From the NCBI GenBank assembly GCA_016841205.1, contig JAENZP010000001.1, forward strand, positions 372,001 to 436,000: a stretch of DNA of 64,000 nt. Reading direction: 5' to 3'. The position numbers and the translations under genes were made by a program. Within the stretch, counting starts at the first letter, position 1, and each line of letters begins with the position of its first letter. Of this stretch, positions 41,863 through 49,489 are shown one piece after another. The notes beneath the pieces are model-generated. The model was not told the DNA's origin. It did no database searches and saw nothing but the letters and a program-made list of their open reading frames with translations. This DNA comes from Desulfoscipio geothermicus (GTDB taxonomy: Bacteria; Bacillota; Desulfotomaculia; Desulfotomaculales; Desulfallaceae).

Positions 41863-42453
41863 TCACCTCCCCCGGTAATACAGGTAACGCAGTAGCCTAT
41901 CCATGCAAATAGCCGCGGTCATACCCATGGCTGTGGCAAAAATTGTGGTGCCTACTATCTCGGTAGGGTCCGCCGAGCCGTATATCAACCTGATACCTAT
42001 GATGGTAGTGGGAATAAGCGTAATACAGGAAGTATTCAGTGCCAGGAATGTGCACATGGCATCGGTGGCTTCTTTGGGATCCCCACGGTTTAATTTTTGT
42101 AATTCTTGCATAGCGATTAATCCCATAGGTGTTGAAGCATTGCCTAGCCCCAATATATTGGCGCTTAAGTTCAAAATAATCGCACCCATTGCCGGGTGCT
42201 CCTTGGGCACGCTGGGAAAAAGAAACCTGGTTATGGGTTGCAACAACCGGGCTAGCGCCTGCACCAACCCGGCTGTCTCGGCTAGTTTCATAATGCCCAG
42301 CCAAAAGGTAATGATGGCGATGAGATCAATAGCTGTATGAACCGCCACCTGCGCACCTTCCAGGGCAGCCTTGGTGACCACTTCGACATGACCGTTAATA
42401 GCCGCTACCAGCACTCCGGTAACCATCATACCTAACCAAATATAATTGACCAT
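41863..42453 (-). CDS. spmA: Spore maturation protein A
   Basis: A 196-residue membrane protein from ATG 42453 (MVNYIWLGMMVTGVLVA), which has GGAGGA 7 nt upstream; the ATG at 42471 lies on the SD itself and is rejected. This length is that of Bacillus SpmA. Features: HTAIDLIAIITFWLGIMKLAE, LNLSANILGLGNASTPMGLIAM and FLALNTSCITLIPTTIIGIR. It is the first gene of spmA-spmB and is divergent from the flavoprotein at 42629. Confidence 0.96.
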   Translation of the reverse strand: MVNYIWLGMMVTGVLVAAINGHVEVVTKAALEGAQVAVHTAIDLIAIITFWLGIMKLAETAGLVQALARLLQPITRFLFPSVPKEHPAMGAIILNLSANILGLGNASTPMGLIAMQELQKLNRGDPKEATDAMCTFLALNTSCITLIPTTIIGIRLIYGSADPTEIVGTTIFATAMGMTAAICMDRLLRYLYYRGR

Positions 42454-42628
42454 ATTTTTTTCCTCCGCCATTTAAAAATACTTAGAAAGCATCCCCTTAC
42501 CACAAAAAATATGATCGGGTTGTCCCAAATATGTATAGATCCCATAACTTTGCCTTAATGTAACTCTTCTAGTTAACGGGAATATGATGTATTTAGAGAG
42601 CGATTCGCCCTCTAAAGGGGGATGGAAA

Positions 42629-43906
42629 ATGCAAGTTATTATTGTTGGAGGAGGCTGGGCCGGCTGTGCTTCGGCCTATGCGGCAAAAAAGGCCGGCGCA
42701 GATGTAATGCTGCTGGAGAAAACCGATATGCTGCTAGGTACCGGTTTGGTGGGCGGCATCATGTGCAATAACGGTCGGTTTACCGCCCTGGAGGAGGCCC
42801 GTGCTCTGGGCGGGGCGGATTTCATCGCTTTAATTGAATCCGTCTTCAGGCACCGGTTTATCAATTTTCCGGGTCACCAGCACGCCATGCTCTACGATGT
42901 CACTAAAATTGAACCGGTGGTGCGGAACTTTTTAACACGATGCGGGATTACCATAAAATTGCAAACTAGAATGACAGAGGTTTTTGCCAGTAATGGTTAC
43001 ATAAATGGGATAGTAACAGCTAACGACGAAATGCTGCGCGGCGATGTTTTTGTGGACACCACCGGGTCAGCGGGACCGGCCAAAAACTGTACCCGTTTCG
43101 GTAGCGGCTGTGCTATGTGCATACTGCGCTGTCCCAGTTTCGGTCCGCGAGTTAGCCTTACCGCCAAAGCAGGACTACCGGAAATCAAGGCCGGAGAAAA
43201 CTTTGCCCATTTTGAGGCCATGAGCGGATCCTGCAAGCTTGATAAAGGCTCCCTGGATATAAATCTAGTACAACAGCTGGAACGCAACGGAGTACTGGTT
43301 ATTCCCCTGCCGCCATCTATGTACAAAGATGATTTACTGGGCGGCAAAGCCTGCCAGCAGTATGCCTTAACTGAATTTGCCAGGAATTTGGTGCTTTTGG
43401 ATACCGGGCACGCCAAATTAATGACGCCGTTTTTCCCTTTGGAAAAATTACGCACACTGGGGGGATTTGCCAACGCCCGTTATGCCGATCCATATTCTGG
43501 CGGCAGGGGTAACTCAGTACGCTTCATGGCCATGTGTCACTGCAACGATGCATTGCAAGTTGACGGCGTAAATAACTTGTTCTGCGCCGGGGAAAAAAGC
43601 GGTCCGCTGGTGGGACACACCGAGGCCATTGTCACCGGCTTTATCGCAGGATATAACGCGGTACGGTTGCTTGCCGGGCTGGAACCGCTGGTATTAACCG
43701 ATAATTTGGCATCTGGAGATATCATCGCTTATATGCACCGGGAGATTAAAGAGCCCGCGGGGCTTAGCAAAAAGTATACCTTCTCCGGTTCGGTATACTT
43801 CGAGAGGATGAAAGATAAAGGTCTATATAGCACTAATATTTCTGAAATATATGATCGAGTTCGCCGGGCAGGATTATATCAACTAATTGGCAAAAGACTG
43901 GTTTAA
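42629..43906 (+). CDS. FAD-dependent oxidoreductase
   Basis: A 425-residue flavoprotein and one of only two confident plus-strand genes. ATG 42629 (MQVIIVGGGWAGCASAYAA) follows GGGGGATGG. The GXGXXG dinucleotide-binding motif is at the N-terminus, with VDTTGSAGPAK in the middle and LFCAGEKSGPLVGHTEAIVTGFIAGYNAVRLL near residue 325, as in FAD-dependent enzymes of the GidA-like group. Cys clusters GCAMCILRCPSFG (near 160) and MAMCHCND (near 300) could bind metal or be redox active. The substrate is unknown. It sits between spore genes but no evidence ties it to sporulation. Confidence 0.85.
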   Translation: MQVIIVGGGWAGCASAYAAKKAGADVMLLEKTDMLLGTGLVGGIMCNNGRFTALEEARALGGADFIALIESVFRHRFINFPGHQHAMLYDVTKIEPVVRNFLTRCGITIKLQTRMTEVFASNGYINGIVTANDEMLRGDVFVDTTGSAGPAKNCTRFGSGCAMCILRCPSFGPRVSLTAKAGLPEIKAGENFAHFEAMSGSCKLDKGSLDINLVQQLERNGVLVIPLPPSMYKDDLLGGKACQQYALTEFARNLVLLDTGHAKLMTPFFPLEKLRTLGGFANARYADPYSGGRGNSVRFMAMCHCNDALQVDGVNNLFCAGEKSGPLVGHTEAIVTGFIAGYNAVRLLAGLEPLVLTDNLASGDIIAYMHREIKEPAGLSKKYTFSGSVYFERMKDKGLYSTNISEIYDRVRRAGLYQLIGKRLV

Positions 43907-43946
43907 AAATTACGCAGTCGCCATGGAAGCCCATCTCGATTAAAAG

Positions 43947-43975
43947 AAAGGCCGGAGCTTTCCCGGCCTTTCTCA
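43947..43975 (+). terminator. Intrinsic terminator after the flavoprotein
   Basis: AAAGGCCGG and CCGGCCTTT form a 9-bp stem with a 7-nt loop followed by CTC; the U-tract is short but includes the TTT of the stem. About 40 nt past the stop at 43906. Confidence 0.75.
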
Positions 43976-44090
43976 TTTGAACCAGATATTACAGCTATAC
44001 ATTGTGATAGAATGTAATCTATAATCTATATATAGTAAGCATTAGTCATCTTCCTAACATAATCCCCGGTACTCCGGGGATTTTTTTTGT
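43976..44090 (+). ncRNA. Possible small RNA or orphan terminator segment
   Basis: A second, very strong plus-strand terminator (AATCCCCGG, 4-nt loop, CCGGGGATT, then six more T; 44061-44090) stands 90 nt after the flavoprotein terminator with no gene between. AT-rich DNA in the gap has TATAAT-like boxes (for example at about 44020-44026) but no well-spaced -35. It could end a short RNA or simply be a back-up terminator. Confidence 0.35.
44061..44090 (+). terminator. Strong plus-strand intrinsic terminator
   Basis: A 9-bp perfect stem AATCCCCGG / CCGGGGATT with loop TACT, followed by TTTTTT. On the minus strand no T run follows, so it is not the terminator of ytfJ. Confidence 0.88.
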
Positions 44091-44184
44091 ATGCCTTCAC
44101 ATACACTAATTTTTTGTTCATTATTATCACTTTTCATATTCTAATACTTCCGCTTAAGTAACATGGAGCCTACTGTTATACAAT

Positions 44185-44598
44185 TTAAACCTGATCCCGG
44201 TTAGCGCGCCGGTCAAGTAGACCTTGAATCTGGCTGAATACCTGCGGGGCCAAGTCGATAATTCTGTCCAGCGTTGCGTTGCCGTCTACAGGTATTAAGC
44301 GCACCTGGCCGTTGCCCGCCACCAAAAAGCCTACCGGTTTTACAGAAACGCCGGCACCGCTGCCACCGCCGAAACCGGGCATTTGGCTTTCGCCACCCTG
44401 TTCCTTTTCACCACTGCCATAATCAAATTCACCACCGCCCGCGCCAAAGCCACAGGCAACCCTTGATATAGGAATGATTACGTTTCCGTCGGGAGTTTCG
44501 ACAGGATCGCCCACCACGGTGTTTACATCAACCATTTCTTTAATGCTTTCCATGGCTGTTTTCATAAGACCTTCAATGGGGTGCGTTTGTTCAGGCAT
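44185..44598 (-). CDS. ytfJ: GerW/YtfJ-family spore protein
   Basis: A 137-residue protein with the family pattern: HPIEGLMKTAMESIKEMVDVNTVVGDPVETPDGNVIIPISRVACGFGAGGGEF, a glycine-rich middle, and VKPVGFLVAGNGQVRLIPVDG. YtfJ/GerW is a spore protein required for SleB function in germination in Bacillus. AAAGGAG precedes ATG 44598. In Bacillus and many Clostridia ytfJ directly follows ytfI (DUF2953); here ytfI is 16.5 kb away, beyond the cohesin/dockerin island. Confidence 0.94.
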   Translation of the reverse strand: MPEQTHPIEGLMKTAMESIKEMVDVNTVVGDPVETPDGNVIIPISRVACGFGAGGGEFDYGSGEKEQGGESQMPGFGGGSGAGVSVKPVGFLVAGNGQVRLIPVDGNATLDRIIDLAPQVFSQIQGLLDRRANRDQV

Positions 44599-44717
44599 AT
44601 ATATCCAGCTCCTTTGTAATGCTGCAACTATTCAATAATTTTACCCTTTATATGCCTTGTTATGCATGTAATTTTATTTAGTTGTCAAAACTCAATGGTC
44701 TTTCACGCTACAAGGTT

Positions 44718-44747
44718 AAAGGGAGGGGCTTTGAAGTCCCTCCCTTT
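44718..44747 (-). terminator. Hairpin terminator after the large SLH protein gene
   Basis: AAAGGGAGGG and CCCTCCCTTT form a 10-bp perfect stem with a 10-nt loop, 12 nt beyond the stop at 44759. The U-run on the minus strand is limited to the TTT of the stem, so efficiency is uncertain. Confidence 0.65.
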
Positions 44748-44758
44748 ATCTGCAGAAT

Positions 44759-47700
44759 CTACTTCAGCGCATTGATGATTACCGTAACCGCTTCGGCCCT
44801 GGTCGCATTACCTTTAGGTAGAACGGTATTATTGGGATAACCATTTATGATACCGTTCTTAACCGCAGTGGCCATAGCCGCTTTAGCCCATTCAGAGATG
44901 CTGCCGTTATCAGTAAACTGGAGTTCTCCCGTTGCCGGGGAAAGCTTAGCGGCACTAACAATCATCGCAGCCATCTGCTCACGGGTAATGGGGTCATTCG
45001 GCCCAAAGGTATCGGCATCATAGCCGTTAACAATACCGGCGGCCGCTGCTGTGGCAATAGCGTCTTTAGCCCAGTGCCCGGCGGTGTCCGTAAAGATTTT
45101 ACCGCCGCTGGCTGTAGGTTTAAAGGCATTGACTAAAATCGAAGCAAACTCAGCCCTGCTGATCTTGTTGTTGGGCTTAAAGTTACCGTCTGGATAACCA
45201 TTAATTGCTCCGAGGACTACCAACTCACTAATGTTGTCCTTAGCCCAGTGGCCGGCGATATCATTTAAGGATACTGGGGTATTTACTTCCTGCTTTGCAG
45301 CAGCCAGTACAGCGAATTTAGTGAAATGATCAACCTGTACAGTAATGGTATTACCGGATACGACACCTCCAAGGCTTACCCACTGAGCTGCAGCTTCATC
45401 ATAATAATAGATAGCCGGGGTTTCGCCTGCAGCAAAATCCGCAGGGTCGAAGCTGAACTGCAAGGTCACATTTTTGGCAAAGTTGTAGTTGCTCTTCCCC
45501 CCCACGTTGAACTCATATACGTTGCCGCTCAATTTAAAGCCTGCCGGTAACGCCGGAAGAGCGTCTACTTTTTGCACACTGACTTCAAGTGAGCTTGTAC
45601 CAGTCAGCGCGCCGGCTGGAATTACAACCTTAGCTTCACTGCCCAGACTGACCGTCCCACCTGAGCCAGGGTTAACCTTGGCTGTCCCGGTAGTTGAAGC
45701 CACCACTTTTGTGGTTGATGAATGATGGCCGCTACTAACACTAGATTTTGAAGACTGCTGGGTGTAGGTAACAAACTTGGTAAAGTGTTTGGTCCAAATT
45801 ACCATATCGGAACCAACATCAATTTTACCATCTCCTCCAGGAGACAAAGCGTCGCCGGCTGCCTGGGAATCAGCACTCAGCAAAGTTGTTATTTCGGTAA
45901 ATACGCCATTGCTGGTATAGCCGATTTTTTTTCCGGCCTGGCCGGGTATAAGGATCCTTACAGCCTTATCAAAGGTCAATGGCACATCACCATAACCAAT
46001 TTCTATTACGTTTTGGACTGTCTTGGTTATACCAGATTCAGAAGGCAACGTTACAGAATCTTTGTCTTGGATAGTTGGCACGTGAATAGTGCCGTTCCAA
46101 TCATTGGGTGCGCTTATAGTTGTTCCGGCAGGGATTGCTACCTGCACGGGAGTGGAACTGATAGATGTTTCAGCCTCTATAGTTATTGCTGGCAAAGTAC
46201 TGGTGGTCACCGTGCCGGACACGGGAGTATTCATCACTTCAGTCACGCTAATCGTGGCATTATCTACTGTGCTGGGCACACTGATTGTGGTCGTTGGTGT
46301 ATTTTCGGTTATCGCCAGCTCATGGTTAGATTCGCTAACGGTAACTGTTGTATCAGTTATTGGCACAGCAATTGTATACGACACCGTTAGAATAGCACTA
46401 TCTCTCATGCCGTCCTTAACTGCAATGGCTTTGATGGTTATAGGATTGTCAACAGTGATCGGGTCGGTATATGCTAAGCTTGCTGCTGTCGGATTGCTGC
46501 CGTCCAGACTGTAATATATGGTTGCACCTGCGGTAGTCGTTGTCAACGTAACCTTGGTGCCTGCTATTACAGCGGCTCCTGAGCCGGGTGTAGCAGTTGG
46601 CGTGGCAACGGTATCCTGAACTGCTGTGGTTACTGTTACGCTCGGGCCAGTTGTGCTTTCATTACCGGCTGCGTCCACTGCCTGGACCGTAAAGGTATAT
46701 TCAGTGCCTTCGGTCAGGCCGGTTACGTCGTAGCTGGTGGCGGTTACCGGCGTGCCGGTCAGCAGGGTTACGCCCTGGTAGACTTTGTAGCCGGTTACTG
46801 CTTTGTTGTCTGTTGCGCCGCTCCAGGTCAAAGTTAAGCTAGTCTGAGTAACATCGGAAGTGACCAGGCTGCCGTTTGTCCATTCCGGTGCACTAGTGTC
46901 AGGCAATTCCATTGTGGTCACAGTAACGATCGGACCGGTTGTACTTTCGTTACCGGCTGCGTCCACTGCCTGGACGGTAAAGGTATACTCTGTGCCGGCG
47001 GTCAGGCCGGTTACGTTGTAGCTGGTGCCGGTTACTGGCGTGTTGGTCAGCAGGGTTGTGCCCTGGTAGACGTTATAGCCGGTAACGCCGACATTGTCTG
47101 TTGCGCCGCTCCAGGTCAGAGTTAAGCTAGTCTGAGTAACATCGGAAGTGACCAGGCTGCCGCTTGTCCATTCCGGAGCGCTAGTGTCGGCCAGTTGTTG
47201 TACGGCAAATTGACCATCGTTCACTGTAGTGGTGACGGCATGGCTCTGGGCGTCTGAGAGAGTTACTTCACTTAGACCCAGTGCGCAGACTTGCTCTGCT
47301 GTTGCCGCTCCCGACACTTGAAACTGCAGTTGTGCAATCGTGCCCGAACCTGCGGCTACGGGAGTATTGCTTAAGTTGTAAATGATAACCCTAATCTTAT
47401 TATCGGCTACCTCGTTGGCAGAAACGGTAAATGCGGAAGTTAAACTACCTGCGCTGATTTGCTGGTAGGTCAACAGGGCTGGATCATAGCTCAGGTCAAA
47501 CTGCATAGCCACTACTTCACCTGAGCTGGTCAGATTAACCGGAACCTGGATAACATCTCCAGGAGCACCTGATACATCGCCTGCGGCCAGAATTGGAGAC
47601 GAAGACATAGGAGACGTGGTAACTGTTATGCTCGGACCGGTTGTACTTTCGTTACCGGCTGCGTCCATTGCCTGGACCGTGAAGGTATACTCTGTGCCGG

Positions 47701-48676
47701 TGGTCAGGCCGGTTACGTTGTAGCTGGTGACGGTTACTGGCGTGTTGGTCAGCAGGGTTGTGCCCTGATAGACGTTATAGCCGGTAACGCCGACATTGTC
47801 TGTTGCGCCGCTCCAGGTCAGAGTTAAGCTAGTCTGAGTAACATCGGAAGTGTCCAGGCTGCCGTTATTCCAGACCGGTGCACTGGTGTCGGGCGATTCC
47901 ATTGTGGTCACAGTAACGCTCGGACCGGTTGTACTTTCGTTACCGGCTGCGTCCACTGCCTGGACCGTGAAGGTATACTCTGTGCCGGCGGTCAGGCCGG
48001 TTACATTGTAGCTGGTGACGGTTTCCGGCGTGTTGGTCAGCAGGGTTGTGCCCTGGTAGACGTTGTAGCCGGTAACGTCGACATTGTCTGTTGCGCTGCT
48101 CCAGGTCAAAGTTAAGCTAGTCTGAGTAACATCGGAAGTGTCCAGGATGCCGTTTGTCCATTCCGGAGCGCTAGTGTCGGCCGGTTGGGGTACGGAAAAT
48201 TGACCGTCGTTTACAGTGGTGGTCACGGCTTGGCTTTGGGCGTCTGAGAGAGTTACTCCGTTAAGCCCCAGTGAGCAAGTCTGCCCGGTCGACGCTGAGG
48301 CTGCCACCTGAAACTGTAGCTGTGCGACCAAACCGGAACCTGCGGCTACGGGTGTATTGCTTAAGTTATAAATTATAACCCTAATCTTATTATCGGCTAC
48401 CTCGTTGGCATAAACGGTAAATGCGGAAGTTAAACTACCTGCGCTGATTTGCTGGTAGGTCAACAGGGCTGGATCATAGCTCAGGTCAAACTGCATAGCC
48501 ACTACTTCACCTGAGCTGGTCAGATTAACCGAAACCTGGATAACATCTCCAGGAGCACCTGATACATCGCCTGCGGTCAGATTTGTACCAGCAGCAAAGG
48601 CTGTTAGGCCTAATGCGCCCTGCAAAACCATGATTAGTGTTAAAAAAAGAATAAGTGGGATCCTCTTTAATTTCAT
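44759..48676 (-). CDS. Secreted cohesin/FN3/SLH surface anchoring protein (large)
   Basis: About 1305 residues from ATG 48676, with AAGGAG 8 nt upstream. Numbered from two residues earlier: signal peptide 1-31 (LILFLTLIMVLQGALGLTAFA); cohesin-type module 34-163 (GDVSGAPGDVIQVSVNL, AMQFDLSYDPALLTYQ); FN3 172-261 and 265-356; second cohesin 363-494; FN3 500-591 and 596-686; chitobiase-like beta module 690-770 (ATIYYSLDGSNPT); beta-rich region 775-960; ZU5-like region 1005-1127; three SLH motifs 1140-1305 for cell-wall binding. The two cohesin-FN3-FN3 units are nearly identical even in DNA. It should anchor dockerin-bearing partners on the cell surface. A structured RNA element and terminator precede it. 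Confidence 0.9.
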   Translation of the reverse strand: MKLKRIPLILFLTLIMVLQGALGLTAFAAGTNLTAGDVSGAPGDVIQVSVNLTSSGEVVAMQFDLSYDPALLTYQQISAGSLTSAFTVYANEVADNKIRVIIYNLSNTPVAAGSGLVAQLQFQVAASASTGQTCSLGLNGVTLSDAQSQAVTTTVNDGQFSVPQPADTSAPEWTNGILDTSDVTQTSLTLTWSSATDNVDVTGYNVYQGTTLLTNTPETVTSYNVTGLTAGTEYTFTVQAVDAAGNESTTGPSVTVTTMESPDTSAPVWNNGSLDTSDVTQTSLTLTWSGATDNVGVTGYNVYQGTTLLTNTPVTVTSYNVTGLTTGTEYTFTVQAMDAAGNESTTGPSITVTTSPMSSSPILAAGDVSGAPGDVIQVPVNLTSSGEVVAMQFDLSYDPALLTYQQISAGSLTSAFTVSANEVADNKIRVIIYNLSNTPVAAGSGTIAQLQFQVSGAATAEQVCALGLSEVTLSDAQSHAVTTTVNDGQFAVQQLADTSAPEWTSGSLVTSDVTQTSLTLTWSGATDNVGVTGYNVYQGTTLLTNTPVTGTSYNVTGLTAGTEYTFTVQAVDAAGNESTTGPIVTVTTMELPDTSAPEWTNGSLVTSDVTQTSLTLTWSGATDNKAVTGYKVYQGVTLLTGTPVTATSYDVTGLTEGTEYTFTVQAVDAAGNESTTGPSVTVTTAVQDTVATPTATPGSGAAVIAGTKVTLTTTTAGATIYYSLDGSNPTAASLAYTDPITVDNPITIKAIAVKDGMRDSAILTVSYTIAVPITDTTVTVSESNHELAITENTPTTTISVPSTVDNATISVTEVMNTPVSGTVTTSTLPAITIEAETSISSTPVQVAIPAGTTISAPNDWNGTIHVPTIQDKDSVTLPSESGITKTVQNVIEIGYGDVPLTFDKAVRILIPGQAGKKIGYTSNGVFTEITTLLSADSQAAGDALSPGGDGKIDVGSDMVIWTKHFTKFVTYTQQSSKSSVSSGHHSSTTKVVASTTGTAKVNPGSGGTVSLGSEAKVVIPAGALTGTSSLEVSVQKVDALPALPAGFKLSGNVYEFNVGGKSNYNFAKNVTLQFSFDPADFAAGETPAIYYYDEAAAQWVSLGGVVSGNTITVQVDHFTKFAVLAAAKQEVNTPVSLNDIAGHWAKDNISELVVLGAINGYPDGNFKPNNKISRAEFASILVNAFKPTASGGKIFTDTAGHWAKDAIATAAAAGIVNGYDADTFGPNDPITREQMAAMIVSAAKLSPATGELQFTDNGSISEWAKAAMATAVKNGIINGYPNNTVLPKGNATRAEAVTVIINALK

Positions 48677-48885
48677 TTTCAACTCTCCTTTAGCAGGTAA
48701 GAGGAGCTATTAATTGGCCTGCTATATTTTTTTGAGTAGGGCTAAATAATTGAGTACCCAAAATTTTGTCCTTATTAGATCTGTTCAACTTATTAAATTA
48801 TTTAATTGTTTAATTGTTTAGTACTTTACACCTTATACAGAAATAACTGAATCTTTATTTAATACTTCTCACCTCTTTCTAAAAA

Positions 48886-48925
48886 TAATAAAAAGTTTTT
48901 TCCCATAAAAACAAGGAAAAAACTT
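48886..48925 (-). terminator. Leader terminator downstream of RNA element copy B
   Basis: AAGTTTTTTCC and GGAAAAAACTT form an 11-bp perfect stem (arms 48893-48903 and 48915-48925) followed on the minus strand by T-rich sequence. It stands about 20 nt after the RNA element and about 210 nt before the gene, where a switch terminator is expected. Confidence 0.8.
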
Positions 48926-48943
48926 CTTCTCAAAAATTCTTCT

Positions 48944-49034
48944 TCCTTTCCAAAATGGGAGGCGTACCCGTTTCCAGCCACACCCATTGGTCTTTCACCA
49001 TAGCAAGAATAGCCACAGGCCAAAAGACTCGGAT
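48944..49034 (-). ncRNA. Conserved structured RNA element, copy B (candidate riboswitch)
   Basis: Minus-strand RNA upstream of the 1305-residue SLH protein. It begins ATCCGAGTC and contains the conserved blocks GCCTGTGGC, GCTATGGTGAAAGACC, GGGTGTGGCTGGAAACGG and ACGCCTCCCAT, ending GGAAAGGA. Predicted stems: GTCTTT with AAAGAC; GTGGC with GCTAT; and a GAAA tetraloop hairpin closed by CTG/CGG. The same elements occur in copies A, C and D. The class is not recognised. Confidence 0.82.
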
Positions 49035-49179
49035 GTATTCAATTGTTCCTAATAACGAATAGTTCTTATTTTCTACAAAAGGAATTTATTCTCCTTCTTA
49101 TTGCAAAAAATATCATTAATAATCGGTATTTAATAGTTAGTATTGAAATATCAATTACTGCAGGAGAAAATTACCTATC

Positions 49180-49209
49180 TTGACATTTGAACCAGAACTA
49201 ATATATGTT
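49180..49209 (+). promoter_or_regulatory. Promoter upstream of RNA element copy A
   Basis: TTGACA (-35, perfect consensus) and TATGTT (-10, 4 of 6) with 18-nt spacing. Transcription would start near 49216, about 33 nt before the RNA element. The opposite strand between 49035 and 49180 should hold the divergent promoter for copy B, but only weak matches are seen. Confidence 0.7.
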
Positions 49210-49248
49210 AACTATAATAACAACTATATTATTTTAAATATAATAACT

Positions 49249-49338
49249 ATCCGATTCTTCTTGCCTGGGGTCACTATGATTATGGCGGGAGAACAGGGTG
49301 TGGCTGGAAACGGCAACGCCTCCCATGCGGAAAGGATG
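49249..49338 (+). ncRNA. Conserved structured RNA element, copy A (candidate riboswitch)
   Basis: Plus-strand copy upstream of the 499-residue cohesin/SLH protein. Blocks: ATCCGATTC, TTGCCTGGGG, GATTATGGCGGGAGAA, GGGTGTGGCTGGAAACGGC, AACGCCTCCCAT, GGAAAGGATG. A closing stem ATCC/GGAT brings the ends together. The GCTG-GAAA-CGGC hairpin is perfect. This copy is the most divergent in the second stem but retains pairing. It is followed within 12 nt by a terminator. Confidence 0.82.
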
Positions 49339-49349
49339 TATTGGCTAAT

Positions 49350-49384
49350 AAAGCCGGGAGATTTATGCATCCTGGCTTTTTTGT
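49350..49384 (+). terminator. Leader terminator downstream of RNA element copy A
   Basis: AAAGCCGGGA and TCCTGGCTTT form a 10-bp stem (one G-U) followed by four further T (TTTTG). The segment GGATG at the 3' end of the element can alternatively pair with CATCC (49368-49372) that begins the second arm, which gives a simple switch between aptamer closure and terminator disruption. Confidence 0.85.
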
Positions 49385-49489
49385 TGTAAATTACAGACTT
49401 ATTTCATTGCAGGGGGTGATCAACACTTTTATCAGGTAGCGTGTTTCCTTGTGTTTTATTAAATAATTTGGGAGAGGGACTGATGGATT

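Noticed and set aside
48944-49034. Identification of the repeated RNA element as a c-di-GMP-I (GEMM) riboswitch
   Set aside because: A GAAA-type tetraloop hairpin is present, but the GEMM core (GCAAAGCC-type segment and its partner) is missing in all four copies.
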